From: Cricetomys ansorgei
Taxonomy: Eukaryota > Chordata > Mammalia > Rodentia > Nesomyidae
Length of the DNA: 64,000 nucleotides
Direction of reading: 5' to 3'
Assembly (NCBI GenBank): GCA_026225945.1
Contig: JAMJFZ010001815.1
Location: 17,429,001 to 17,493,000, forward strand
The notes under the pieces are model-generated. The model searched no databases. It had not been told where the DNA came from and saw nothing but the letters and a program-made list of their open reading frames with translations. Below are positions 48,301 to 60,335 of this stretch, piece by piece (position 1 is the stretch's first letter; every line of letters starts with the position of its first letter). Position numbers and translations under genes: made by a program.

Positions 48301-51300
48301 GAATTGGGGGTTGCTGACAAAACGGGCAGTTTTTCTTTTTCAAGGGGCAGATTGCCAGGGCTCTGGTGAACTGATATATTGAAGCCTTTTAATAGGAGAC
48401 CTTAAAGATCATGAACATCATTCCCTTTTGCAACTTGAGCAAAAAGACAAAGAATCATGTAGAATTATCATTTCTCAGGGTGGCAGAGAGCTAGTAATAG
48501 TGCATTTCTTATATACTGCTCATCTCTACTGAGATTTAGCCTACTTCCAGGAGCTGAGTGGTATCAAGGTATTGGCAGAGAAGTGGGTTGAGGAAATGTG
48601 TGAAGGAGACTAATCCATCCTGTTTTGAGGTCCTCTGCCTGCACACACAGATGTCTGCTGGAATATCCACCATCCCATATGGCCCTGATTTATTTTTTAT
48701 ATTGATTGCCTCAAATGCATGCTGTGTTCTCCCAATCCAACCCATAAGGTCAGTTGCTCTCTCCCTTTGCTTGGTTGTTGTTTAGATGCTACTTAGCCCA
48801 CAAAAGGCTGAAAAGATAATGTGAGCTTTCTGAAGTTCCAGCAACTGCTCCCAAGAAGTCTCCACCTTTGGAGAAAGGTTCAGTTTCTGTAAGCCCCATC
48901 CACCCAAATGTTGTAGCTTTGCCTTGGATTCCTGTCTATGTCCCTTCATGGCTTCAAGTAATTGGGCAATGAAACATTTTATATTGTAATGTGAGAAGTC
49001 CCTTTAATTTTACAAAGTTTATTTTAAAAAGACTTGCAAATAAATGAAAACTTCACACACCACAGTTAGCCAGGCCCTGTCTGTACAACTCAATGAACTT
49101 CTAAACAGTTAGAATTAGCATTTAGAATGAAAGCTGTGAGGCTTCATGTTGATTTTTTGCTGCATTTTATACTAAAGGACTGAAGAGTATAGTTCTTTGG
49201 TCAAAAAGTTGCCTTTTACCTTTATATTATAGGAGGTCAAGTTTAATCAAAGCTAGAAAACTAGTTTGCTTTTGTATGAGCACTAGCATTAAGAAATGGC
49301 TGAAAACCACAGATTTCATTGGTAATTAAAGGACTTTTCATTCTCCTGCAAATTGATCCTATTGTGCAAATCTCTTACTGAGTAGTACTTCTTACTGTTC
49401 TGAGAATTATCACCTGTGATATTGAGTCAGATCAGAGAATAAAGAGACTCCAGGGAACCACAGAGAATCCTTACAGGGTACTGAGAGGAACTCTGGGGGT
49501 CATACTTGAGATGAAAATTTTCAGACCTGATTTTACACTAGGAAATGTGACATCCCAGATTTTTGTTTGAGAAGCTTTATACTATTTTTGTACTGTTTTC
49601 TTTTTTTTTTTTTAATATTCATGACAAAGGGGGATTTCATAAATGACTGACTTTTTTTTCTGAGCAGTTTATATCCTTTGTGGGGGTGGGGAGAGTGATT
49701 TTAAGGCCTTTTTGACAACTGTGCAATATTGGCCCATATTATGTGTCATGCAATTCCTGTTAGTGTTCTTCAGTGATCAGTTTAACGTGGTGCTGGAAGA
49801 CAGTGTTTGCCTTCCAGAAGTATCCAAAGTCTTCTTGCAAACTGAATGGTACAGCTGCTCATTTGTGGAGATGCAGTGATCACTCCTGAACAACACTCCT
49901 AAACAACAAGCAATAACAAAAATAACAGACAGAGAGAACAATTTTAAAGACAATGTAAATGGCATAATAATCAGTTGGGAGCATGAAAGTTTTTAGAAAT
50001 GAAACCAAAGAGGAAAGACCAAAAGGTCCTTTTTTAAAAAGCTAATTACACAGGAAAGAATTGGAATGATTTTTTTTTTTTTTACATAAACAAAAACAAC
50101 TGACCCGTGTATAGGATTGTCTATTGCTCCATTTTGTTAACTGTATTGTATTATGGTAATTTACGTTGATTCATTCACTTTTTTCAAGAATTGTAGCCAT
50201 TTCATCTTCTATCACTGGATACCAATCGTGTGATTGACACAAATGTATGTTTGCCTTCCACAGAGGCAGTAAAAAGAAATTTAATAAATCAAAGAGAACA
50301 TGACTATTGATAAAGAGGCAAAAATATACTTCAGAAGAGTATTCTAGGGAAGCAAGCAGAGGAGGCCATTATTTCAGATTATTTGTTGAGTAAAGTCATC
50401 GAAGCAAACAGTGATTTCATCTTTGTTACTTTTAAGCAAAGCAAAGCAAGATGGGTGTGGCTAATAGTTATAAATGATAAAGGAATCAAAGATTCTCTAT
50501 CAAACCTAACCACTCATAATTGATAACAGGTGCTTGTAAGCACAGGTGTTATTTGTACAATGTTTCTCAGGCGATTTTGATTTATATCTAGAGCTCAGTT
50601 TATTTTCACATGGAAACCTTGAGCCACTCTGCATTTGTTCCACAGAGGGAAATTAAATGATCACTAATTTATTGTTTCAAGAACAAGCACTTATAACAGA
50701 AGCATTTTTTAATGTTCTTTATATTTTGAATATGAACTCTTGAAATATTTAATCCTACAGTATTTATGGACAATGGACATAAGCTTCTTCATAACAGTAA
50801 TTATGAAAGCTTATTCTGTAAGCACTTAAAATTTGCAGATTTTTCAGAGCAGTAAATCTTAACAGACTTGGTGTATCTATTTGTGTAAATTACTGTTATT
50901 CAGACAGAGAAAAAAACAGTTTTGTAAATGAGGGAATTCTGAAGAAATGAACCAAATTCTTTGTTCATAGAATTTTTCAGAGATCAATGTTTCAAAGAAC
51001 TTCTGTAAAATTAGATGAATTCTTGTGATGTACTGATTTATTTTGAATACTTGTAAAAGGAGGAGCCTGTAGTTTAGTTTAGTGAGCAAGAATTTTAATA
51101 TTTGGGAATGTCTTTGGTAGAAACTGGAAATACTGTCTTCAGTTGCTAGATTGTGGTGCTAGGTGGACTACATTCATCTCTGCTTGGACAATTTCTTCTT
51201 TCAATATCCTAAAGATTCCTCTGGAATTAAAAGGATGCTCTCACTTGGAAACTCAAACTAGACTTAAGGCTGTTAGCACAACCACAATCAGGATAGAAAC

Positions 51301-51380
51301 CCCTAGAGCTCTGAGAAATAGTGAGAGGGTAAAGTGAGTGAAGATGATGGGACTTTGGTCAGAAGAGCTGCACAGGCTTA
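45301..51380. other. Long repeat-poor non-coding block
   Basis: Six kilobases without a SINE, LINE or LTR I can name, apart from T-runs (46391-46402, 49601-49613, 50071-50083). The low repeat load is unusual against the neighbouring DNA and would fit conserved regulatory sequence, for example around 46440-46640 and 47760-47950. No coding frame stands out. Confidence 0.5.
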
Positions 51381-51500
51381 TAGCCACAGGATCTCCATGT
51401 GATCAGCCAGTGTCTGGGATAGGCCACAGGATCTCCATGTGATCAGCCAGTGTCTGGGATAGGCCACAGGATCTCCATGTGATCAGCCAGTCTCTGGGAC
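51381..51500. repeat. 40-bp tandem repeat, three copies
   Basis: Three head-to-tail units of exactly 40 bp at 51381-51420, 51421-51460 and 51461-51500. Each contains 'ccacaggatctccatgtgat' and 'cagccag'. Unit 1 differs from unit 2 at two bases near its start, and unit 3 differs at two bases near its end. The near identity implies a recent duplication. The unit is not a known SINE or microsatellite. Confidence 0.97.
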
Positions 51501-53654
51501 TCCTACCCTGTGGTGGAAGGCCATGGACTAATAGGAGACAACGGAGCCCTTCTCACCAGAAGGCTATGGGGGCAGTGATTCAAAGAGTGGTCTACAGCAT
51601 TCGTAAATATGGGTTGCCCCATGTTCTCAAAGACATTCTCATCTTTAACTCTGTGACTTCTATTATTTCTCTATAATGGAATACTGAGGTTGTCCATTAA
51701 CCATTTTTAGAGAAGTTCGATAACAAACATATGCACACATACGCAGACCCAAACAAAACAAGAACTCGAGAAGGCAGGAACATAAAATAAAAAAAAGGAA
51801 GTGAGAAATGTTCTCCAGCTCTGTGCATAGTTAGATATCCATACAGTTTCCCAAAGTAAATCAAGGTATAGGGAAGAGTCAGAAGAGAAGGTTCCTGAAC
51901 GTGAATGCAGGCAGAAGTCCGATGCCCTAAGTGCTTGTGCCTTGGGAGGTTTTCGTGTATGTAGTCTATTATAAAACTACAAAGTAGTTATGTTCCTTAA
52001 AGGCAAACATGTGAATCATTCTTATTATTTATTTAATTGTTCTTACTGTAATTAATCAGAGGATGTGGAAAGAGAATCTTTTTGGAGTTGGAATAAATTT
52101 AGTTTTTCATACTCACAGAGGTGGGATTTGGAAATAGAAAGATTTGGTGTGATTTTTAACTCCCAACTCCTTTCAGTGAAACAGTTTTAAAAATTGCGTT
52201 CAGTGATACTTTAATGTCTTTTTTGCTTCTGTCCACTCTCATGTAAGCAATTTCAGTGCTAAAAATCTAAATGCAAATTGCTTTATATATATTATGCTGT
52301 TGGTTTTTGAAGGAAGCTTTTATAACCTCTTTTGTAGCTAGGGTATAGAATGTGTAAGATTTATTCCAGGAATTCTATAAAATGTGGAAAACCTAAATAT
52401 TCCAATGAATAGCTTTGATATTGTGTGAGGGGTGAGAATAAGTATAATTGTAATTTTGAAGAACATTTCACAATGATTTGAATAACTAATTCTAGGAAAT
52501 TTCCCCTAGAAACCTGCTGTTTCTTTTAACTGCACTACAGTCTTGAAAGCCACAACCATATGAAAACCAAGGAATCAATTGAACTCCCTTGGTGTTTCAC
52601 AGCCAATGACTAAAACAGAGTTCAGATAGTGCCTGTGACAAGGCTCACAAGCAAACATGACTCTCTGCTAGCTCCTTCCATCCTTTCCAATATTGGACAT
52701 CAATCATTAGTCTAGCATTCTCCCTATCTGGTCCAAATGGGTATCCTCAGTTCTACTCAATACAAGGCTTCATGCTGTCATTGTTAATTGATAGACATGG
52801 GCAAATAAGATGAAAGGCTTTCTCCAACACAGTAGAATTTAATCAGCCACAGGAAAAAATAACCTGCATTTACTAACTTCCTGTGACTACCTTTACAGTT
52901 TCTCCTCGTGTCAGATTAACAGAGCATCTTAATGAACGCATTCTTAGTTGTCTAATGTTTTCTCACATCTTGGTTCATAACTTGTTTTGAGTGACAACTT
53001 GCAGAACAATAGGACCAAAGGTGGTACATCTTCCTCTGGTTCTTTGAAAGCTATTTTAATTGGTTCGTATTACTGTGCTTCCTCAGAAAATGTAATCAGA
53101 AATTTCCCAAGCCAAATGCTACAGCCACGCGGCACCAGAACACTTCTTGTTTGTTGCACTTGTCTGTCGTCTAATCACTCTTTAAAGATAGAAATGGTGT
53201 TCATAAACATGTGAGGCTTTATTTTACATTTGTTGATTTTTTATTTTGTGAGTTGACTTAAACTAGGAGAAACAAAGGAGGTTGTACAGGCACAACTACA
53301 ATCTGGTTTGGCAGGACTGAGAACTTGTTTCTGAGCCTGCATAATTTAAAGTTAAATAGTTTGGCAGCATTGATTCACATTATAAAACTATTTCTGCTCT
53401 CATCGACTTAAGTGCTAGCATGGCATCCTGAAGGAGTCAATTTTTCTCCCTTGAAAGTGGAGCAGGAAAGGTGGTCAGAAAGGATCAGAGGCTAGTATGG
53501 TGGACGGACTGGCATAAAATATTGCTCCCGGAAGGCAGGACAATCTATTGTTCTAGTACCTCCTTGACAGTGTTCATAAATGTGAAGAAATGGTTAGTAA
53601 GCCAGGAATCGAGATAAAAAAAATCTTCAAGCATCTCATAGTAGTATATGTGTC
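51501..53654. other. Non-coding stretch, nothing recognised
   Basis: Unique DNA. An octamer-like ATGCAAAT lies near 52270. No repeat or coding signal assigned. The DNA around 51060-51660, which contains the tandem repeat, might be an old LTR but does not match one I know. Confidence 0.45.
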
Positions 53655-53784
53655 GGTCTGTCTGTCTGTCTATCTATCATCTGTCTATATATCAATCCAT
53701 CATCAATATATATATATATATAATCTATCACCTATCATCAATCAACCTAGCTATTTTATCTATTTATCTACCATGTATATATAA
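53655..53784. repeat. TCTG/TATC and AT simple-repeat region
   Basis: Begins with TCTG units (53656-53671), passes through TATC and ATCA units, and includes an (AT)n core near 53706-53721. Degenerate in most places. Confidence 0.88.
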
Positions 53785-54605
53785 TCTATCATTCTGAGTA
53801 GCTTTTTTGTTTGACCATTTGCTGACATGCTTGATTATAATATAAATGTGTAGACTTGCTATTAATTTTTTGAGTACATTTATATATGATTGTAACTTAC
53901 ACACCTTTCTTGTTACTGTTCATGATTCCAGATTATTACACCTAGACCTATGATGTTATGGGAATACTTTAAATTGAGAATATTTAGTAATTAGAAATTC
54001 AGAAATACTGATTACAAAAAAGCATTAAAAGAAGATGATTAAAAGCTGATTGCGATGGATAACAATGGATAGATGTTAGTAAACACAATAGTAAAATATT
54101 AATAATAGACCAAGTGGAGGGACATACAAGTTGCTTGGAAGACTCTTCCAGTTTTGCTTGAGCTTAGAAGATGACCACAATAAAATATTGGGGAGGATGT
54201 AATTTTTGAAATTTCCAAATTTAAATTTTATCAATCAAAATTGATAAATTTAAGGTACAAAATGAATGATTGTCAATCTCATATGTGTAAAATTTAAAAA
54301 AAAGGAAACTCAAATGCAATTTAAGCATTCTGTCACAAAGCATCATTTATGGGGATTGGGGAACTACAACTTTGAGGTTTTGGTACTAGATTTTTATCCT
54401 TTAAAGGTCATATTTTTACTTGATATATTAAATTGGATCACTCTACAGAAAGTCATTATTGATTACTAATTTTCAAAATTAATGGCTATAAAAGGGAACA
54501 TTATGGTTCCAAAATTTTAATTAACATTTTTATAGAATTCTTGTGAACTAAGAGAACATAATTCATTGACACTTTTAATTTTATGTTTTGATTTTCTTTA
54601 ATTTT
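53785..54605. other. Non-coding, very AT-rich stretch
   Basis: No repeat family or gene recognised. Confidence 0.5.
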
Positions 54606-54718
54606 TAGACATGGCCTTTCAGGTATCCCAGGCTGTCCTTGAATTAGTTATTTAGCACAGGCTGACCTCCTGAGGAAGGACTCTCCTTCCTCAGCCTCCT
54701 AAGTGCTGGAATTAAAAA
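54606..54718 (-). repeat. Old B1/PB1-type SINE
   Basis: Complement of a 7SL-derived SINE: 'ttagacatggcctttcaggt', 'atcccaggctgtccttgaat', 'ctcagcctcctaagtgctgg', 'aattaaaa'. Shorter and more diverged than the B1 copies, so an early form. Confidence 0.78.
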
Positions 54719-55839
54719 CTTACATAACAAGACAGGAAGATGTACTATATTTTAATAATTCTAGAAAATGAAGCACATTTGTAGCATGCTTCCAATATGT
54801 AATAGTCCCCGTGCTTATTGATAACGATTTGATTCTGTGTGTTTTACCACTGAATACCACTTTCCCACTACAAATTCCCACTTTCCCACTTATTATACAT
54901 TACTGTGTACATTTATTTCAAAGACTATCTGAGTTTTCTATTAAATGTATGAACATCCTGGGCGATGAGGCAAGCATGGCATTACTGAAGCACAGAGACT
55001 TGTCAAACTTACGTGTTGTGTCCCCGTTGCTTCAAAAGTTTGGTTCCGTTTTTAGATTTGGGGCACTTAGAGAATAATGCCAACCTGATTATCATTCTCA
55101 AGTGAGCTTTCAAGGGTTCATTAAAAGTTGAGAAGAGAACAGCATGCTCTAGGAGGCAGCTATTTTTAACGGCTCCAAATTTGAATCCACCTACTTTAAA
55201 GCTTTTCACTGTTTTTAGAAAATATTTTCTATCAATAACTTTTATATTCTAAGTCCATTGAGGTCACAGTTCACATCCTCCTATGGGAATACCTTAACAT
55301 TCTGCCTTCCGATTGAATGCGTGAGAACCAACCATGTCAGTTCAAAATGCAGCACCAATAGAGAAACAGCACATTCAGGTTTGCCATAAGAAGGCAAACA
55401 GACCAACAAAATCTCCAGAATGTTGAGTTTAATTGGAACCTTCAATTGTGCATAATCGTGTTTTGATTTGATAAGTTGGTGCTAAATTTTCATGTCATCA
55501 GAAAACCCAACTTAATGGCAACTGCCTCCTTTTAAAAGGGAATGCTTAAAATTCCGTTCAAGAGAAAATCCTACCATGAGAGGTATAAATTTGTCTTAAA
55601 TTTTAATACAAAATAGTCTTTGAAAGCTGTAAAAACATAGTTTGTAATTAATCCATGTCACAAACTTAAGTAGGTCTAAAGGTAACTATTTGTTAATATT
55701 TATCTATTAGCATTAATGTGTGCTGATTATATGCAAAGATTTTATAGAAATATTGGAATATAGAAATATTTTTGGAATATTGTATCTGAAATATGTCCCA
55801 GGTCATTTAGTGGGATACCTTTTTGGTTCCTCTCTACTT
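54719..55839. other. Non-coding stretch, nothing firm
   Basis: A faint MIR-like segment may lie at 54950-55010 ('ctgaagcacagagacttgtc'). Overlapping plus and minus frames at 54811-55209 look non-coding. Confidence 0.45.
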
Positions 55840-56000
55840 GTCCAGCTATTGTTCACTCTTAAGTACCCGGTTAGTCATCATTTCCTTGAGGTGAACTTCA
55901 CTGAACTAGAAGGCTGACTCAGATCATCACTTCTAATATAGCACTTTGTAGCACTTACTACAATATTTACGTGCATTTGTTCTCTCAGAGTATAGCAGCT
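55840..56000 (+). repeat. Possible L2 fragment
   Basis: 'catttccttgaggtgaactt', 'atatagcactttgtagcact' and 'tactacaatattta' resemble the region just upstream of the L2 3' end. Identity is low. Confidence 0.35.
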
Positions 56001-56193
56001 AAAAGTGTTCTAGGACTTGCCCGGTGCTTTTTTGTTGCAATTTCTTTTCTCTCCATATACAAAGTAAACACTGACAAATTAGGACATTTGACTTGTGCTT
56101 TGTAGCCTCCTTTCTCTAAGAGTTGTTCTAGTTTATATCAGCATATCTGTAATTTTTAAATGAAGTTAACTAATGTAGGCATCCCATATTTTC

Positions 56194-56195
<2 letters not shown>

Positions 56196-56229
<34 letters not shown>
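56196..56229. repeat. (TG)n microsatellite
   Basis: About 17 uninterrupted TG units. Confidence 0.96.
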
Positions 56230-56231
<2 letters not shown>

Positions 56232-59200
56232 AATGTGAGTGTGCTTGTATGTATGCGAAAAATTATGATGGAGTGAAACACTTCCCATGTTTGTAATACT
56301 AGGTCTCCATTCCAATCAACAACCTCCCAGGAATTGGGTGCACATCATAAGATTTCTGTTGAAGAGAAATTGGTGAAGGGGATACTTAGAGGTTTACACA
56401 GAGAGTAAATTCAGAGAGACGTAAACAGACTAGTCTTAATAAAATGACAGAGCAGGTTTGTAAAATGCCATTTATAGGTTGTATTCCAGAAAATTACAGC
56501 AGGGCTAAGGGGACCCTGGGGTAGAACTGGTGTCAATTCTGAATGCTATAAGGACAGGTGACTTAATTTCTAAGATTATTTTGATGAGAGTATATGGTGG
56601 CAATGACTATCTTAATGACAAGAAACAAAAGAAAGTAACAAACACACCAACCAGATTTAAAGTTGCTGGTTTTGTTCTGGATCAAAACGAGGCCCAAAAC
56701 AAAACTGAAATAACTTATTCTGGGATTGACTTCTCTGGAGATGTGCTCCTCTTCCTGGGATCATATCTGTATGTATAATTTCTTAAGAATTATTTAAGTA
56801 AATATTTTCACATTGCAATGTACAATCATTTGTGTATATGTGTATTAACAAGAGACTTCAAATAAATACAATTGTATACAATTAGTATACATACAATTTT
56901 CATACAAATTTTATACAATTAGTTTGAAAGTGATGGCTCAACGAAGCACAATTGAGTCTATTTTGACCTTTGTACTGTTTTCATTGGACTTGTTCAGTTA
57001 CAAAATGTAACAAATTGAGATAGTATCAAGATATAATTTCTTGCATATCTGAGGGTCATCAAATGGTTATACTTCTAAATTCTCAATAAATAACCTTTGT
57101 CCACAATCAAATAAAATTCATCTTTCATTATAACCAAAATAAGTAATATAAGCTTAGTGTGGGGGTTCTCTGAAAACACTAAATTGGTAGAGTAACGATC
57201 CATTTGGGGCAAGAAGAATATCTGTCCAAAACAACTGAGTAACAGTGTCGGCTCAAACCACTGGAGTCCGACACCCAGCAGTTTATATTAGGCATATTTA
57301 AATAAGTAGTTTCTTGGTATAAGACAATCTTGTATACACAGTAAAGCATAATTACATTGAAACTCTTTTAAAAATACATGTCATTTCTTCCACAAAGATG
57401 GGCCCTATAGGTAAGCTACATGTGCTATTTTAAGGGTCTAGAGCAGGATCTGATGTGGTTTTCGTCATAGTGTAGATGCCACCTAGGATGTCACTGTCTC
57501 CATTCCCAGTCTTTGGGGCAGAATACGGATTATACATCTCTTCCTCTGAAGAGACAACCTTCGGATTCAACGTTCCTAGTTTTCCTACTGCTTTTCTGTG
57601 TGTGCTCAACACTGTAGTACATCATTTTTTATCCACAATCATGTCAGTTCTGTTAGCGTTTAAGGATTGTTAACTCTTTGGACTGTTGTGGGCTCAGGCC
57701 TCAAAGTGCAGGGATGGTATAAGGAAAAATACTAGGATAAGTCATTTAGGTGAGATTCCCAAAGAGTTTCACAAGCAAAGATCCCATACCAGTGAATGAG
57801 GAAGTTCTGCAGAAAAACAGACAAGTGCCCAAGCAGCCTTCTACATTGAAAAGCCCCAAAAGGCTCTGGTTGCTTTGGGGCACTGTGGAAACTTCTACAC
57901 TTAGGATCTATGAAGTATTCATGTAAGTAGCTCTTTGCGAACGTGATCAGGAATAATTAAACCTTTCTTAGATAATTTTGACTATGAGTTTTCCTTTCTC
58001 CATTAAAATAAAAGATTATTTTGTAACAACTACATTATTACATTGTAGGAATATGCCACAGGCTAGATCATTTTTTATTTTCATCCTTTTTTTATTTTTA
58101 TCAGAAATTAAAATATTTCCACTGGTGACTGAAATAACATGGCCCTAGGCTCCATTACTCCTGTCCATAGTCTTGGTAATTTTCTCAAATTCTGTTCCCT
58201 GTGCTCTCATCATCTCTGTCTGAGAAATGGTATCATCTGAGACTGTAAAACTGACAGATGTTTGGAGTATATCACACTATTAGAGTTACAGAAAGCAAGA
58301 ATCAAAGTGCATCTAATTAGAGTTCTAGCATTTAAAAGATCCCAACTCTTGACACCTGTGCTTAATATATAAGAAATATTTGGAATTATTTCAAGGATAT
58401 AAAACAAGAGCAGGCTCATGTGCCACCCATGGTGCATATCAGATTTGAAGCTTTGATTTCATTTAAAAATAGTTTTTATCTTACAAAATTTTAAAGAATA
58501 GCTATGAAATTCTGGCAGTGTGCTTTTTGTATTTCATAAAAAAGAAGCTTGATTAATGTCAATGCATATTTTCAATCCGTACTTGATGCCATTAAAAAAA
58601 AAATCTTAATACTGAAATCAGGAAAAAAAATCACTGCATTGTGTGCATTGGCACACAGAAGGTTTCTGCTGAAAGGAAATGCGTTTTGCATGCACAAATG
58701 CATTTGTTTAAAATGTAGGTTGTTCTACTTTAAAGCTCAATGCTCTGGACATTTTGAACCTTTTGCTTCATTAACTGCATTCATTCTAAAATACCTTTCA
58801 ATTTAAAACAGGAGATAATTGTAATACCTTGAAGCAAATGAGATGTTATTGCAATAATTAAATCCAAAATGAGATGCAGGTACTTTAGACCTGCTGCTGT
58901 TTCAGCTAGTTAATAGCAAATAACATTTCCATTGGTCACACTGATTTCTTTCCACAATTCTTTCCAGTTGAGGTAGAGTACTGAATACTAATCATATTCT
59001 AATATGTTTTACAAGAGGTAAAATATGTCTAAGTCTCCATCACATCATTTTAAATTAACTCTGCAAGAATTATAATGATTATATGATATGTTGCTTTCCT
59101 CCCTTACAAAAATTCATCAGATTTTAGAAAATAATTTTATATAGCAATAAGATTACTTGAATAATATGCTTGCTTTTCAGCTGACTAATTTATTGATGAA

Positions 59201-59339
59201 ATTGAGGGCTTTTATGAGCTTTCTAAGGCATTAGAGCCTCTCAATATTCAAAATTTGTTTTTCACGGAAAATGTAGCGCTGTCACTGTGGTTGAATGTGT
59301 AGACGGTGCAGAAAGACTTACAAATAAATAGTGGGAGGT
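56230..59339. other. Repeat-poor non-coding block with one protein-like frame
   Basis: Three kilobases with no named transposon. A minus-strand frame at 57430-57612 (60 codons) has unusually protein-like composition and is discussed as a finding. The AT-rich DNA at 58540-58960 has homeodomain/POU-like motifs and could be a conserved non-coding element. Confidence 0.45.
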
Positions 59340-59548
59340 CCTCTCCTTTCTTTTTCTTCCTCCCTCCCTTCTTCCCTCTCCCCTTCCTTCCTTCCTTCTT
59401 TCCTTCCTTCCTTGCTTCCTTCTTTCCTTCCTTGTTTCCTTCCTTTTATCCTTCCTTCCTTCTTCCTTCCTTCTTTCCTTCCTTCCTTCCTTCCTTCCTT
59501 CCTTCCTTCCTTCCTTCCTTCCTTCCTTCCTTCCTTCCTTCCTTCTTC
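59340..59548. repeat. (TTCC)n microsatellite, long pyrimidine tract
   Basis: About 200 bp of C/T only or nearly so. The first part is interrupted (TTCC, CTTT, CCTC, TTGC) and 59475-59543 is about 17 near-perfect TTCC units. It explains the Lys/Glu/Gly/Arg-repeat frame on the minus strand and the Pro/Ser/Phe-repeat frames on the plus strand. Such mirror-symmetric polypyrimidine tracts can form triplex DNA. Confidence 0.98.
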
Positions 59549-59611
59549 TATTTCCTAGAAGGAATATAATTTCCAAAAGAGCACAACTCCTTATATTAAA
59601 ATGTTAAACTA

Positions 59612-59761
59612 TAATGGGGTAGCTATGGTGCATGCCTTTAATCCCAGCACTCAGGAGGCAGAGGCAGTGGATCTCTATGATCTTGAGGCCAGCCTGGTCT
59701 ACAGAGTGAGTTTCCAGACAGCCAGAGTTACAACAGAGAAACCCTGTCTCGAAAAAAATTA
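59612..59761 (+). repeat. B1 SINE with target-site duplication
   Basis: Full-length B1: 'ggggtagctatggtgcatgc', 'ctttaatcccagcactcagg', 'gaggccagcctggtctacag', 'aaaccctgtctcgaaaaaaa'. It has the 'agccagagttacaacagaga' variant. Flanked by gttaaacta at 59603-59611 and 59762-59770. Confidence 0.97.
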
Positions 59762-59954
59762 GTTAAACTAAGATACATTATTGGTGTCAAATTACATATA
59801 CCGTGGGAAGTTTCTGTTTATAGCAATGGCCCAAATACATAATTTCTCTTTAGAAAATGAAATAAATTGATCTTTTGGAATGGAACATAATGCATTTAGA
59901 TTTTTGAGGAGCTGAGAAACTGTTTTGTGTGTCCCCTCATTTTAGCCACTCTGT

Positions 59955-60090
59955 CTTTTTTGCAACAAGGTTTCATTATGTTGATCAAACTCGGATGGCA
60001 CTTGTTTTATAACCCATTCTGTCTTGGAGTGTAGTAGCCTTGTGCTTCAGGCTTTGAGTAGCTGTAATTCCAATCTAGAACACCTCCTTA
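59955..60090 (-). repeat. Old 7SL-derived SINE (PB1-like), diverged
   Basis: 'gcaacaaggtttcattatgt', 'tcaggctttgagtagctgta' and 'attccaatctag' resemble the complement of an early B1-type element (gagacagggtttcattatgtagcccag ... gctgggattaca). Low identity. Confidence 0.5.
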
Positions 60091-60224
60091 AGTCTCTCTT
60101 CAATAATAATGATAGTTACTGATAGTGGTATGGGTGGTGCTGGCTGGTATGGGTGAATAAAGATTTAACACTCACTTAATCTTTGTTAATGTGCTGAAAT
60201 GTGTCTTGAAAGCTAGCCACTCTT

Positions 60225-60335
60225 AATTCTCCCAAGAAACGTACATTGGCTACTTTTACTATCTTCACTATATACACAGAAAATCTCAGCAGAAATACTA
60301 GGGGTGAAATAACTAACTGAAGTCCAGTCGGTGGT
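60225..60335 (-). repeat. Possible MIR fragment
   Basis: 'cttaattctcccaagaaacg' and 'ggctacttttactatcttca', followed by 'tatatacacagaaaatct', resemble the MIR complement (tttaatcctcacaacaaccc ... ggtactattattatcccc). Confidence 0.4.

Noticed and set aside
51381..51500. CRISPR-like array
   Set aside because: The three 40-bp units are directly adjacent without spacers and the host is a eukaryote.
59262..59576. Lys/Glu/Gly/Arg-repeat minus-strand frame and Pro/Ser/Phe plus-strand frames
   Set aside because: Pure translation of the TTCC microsatellite.
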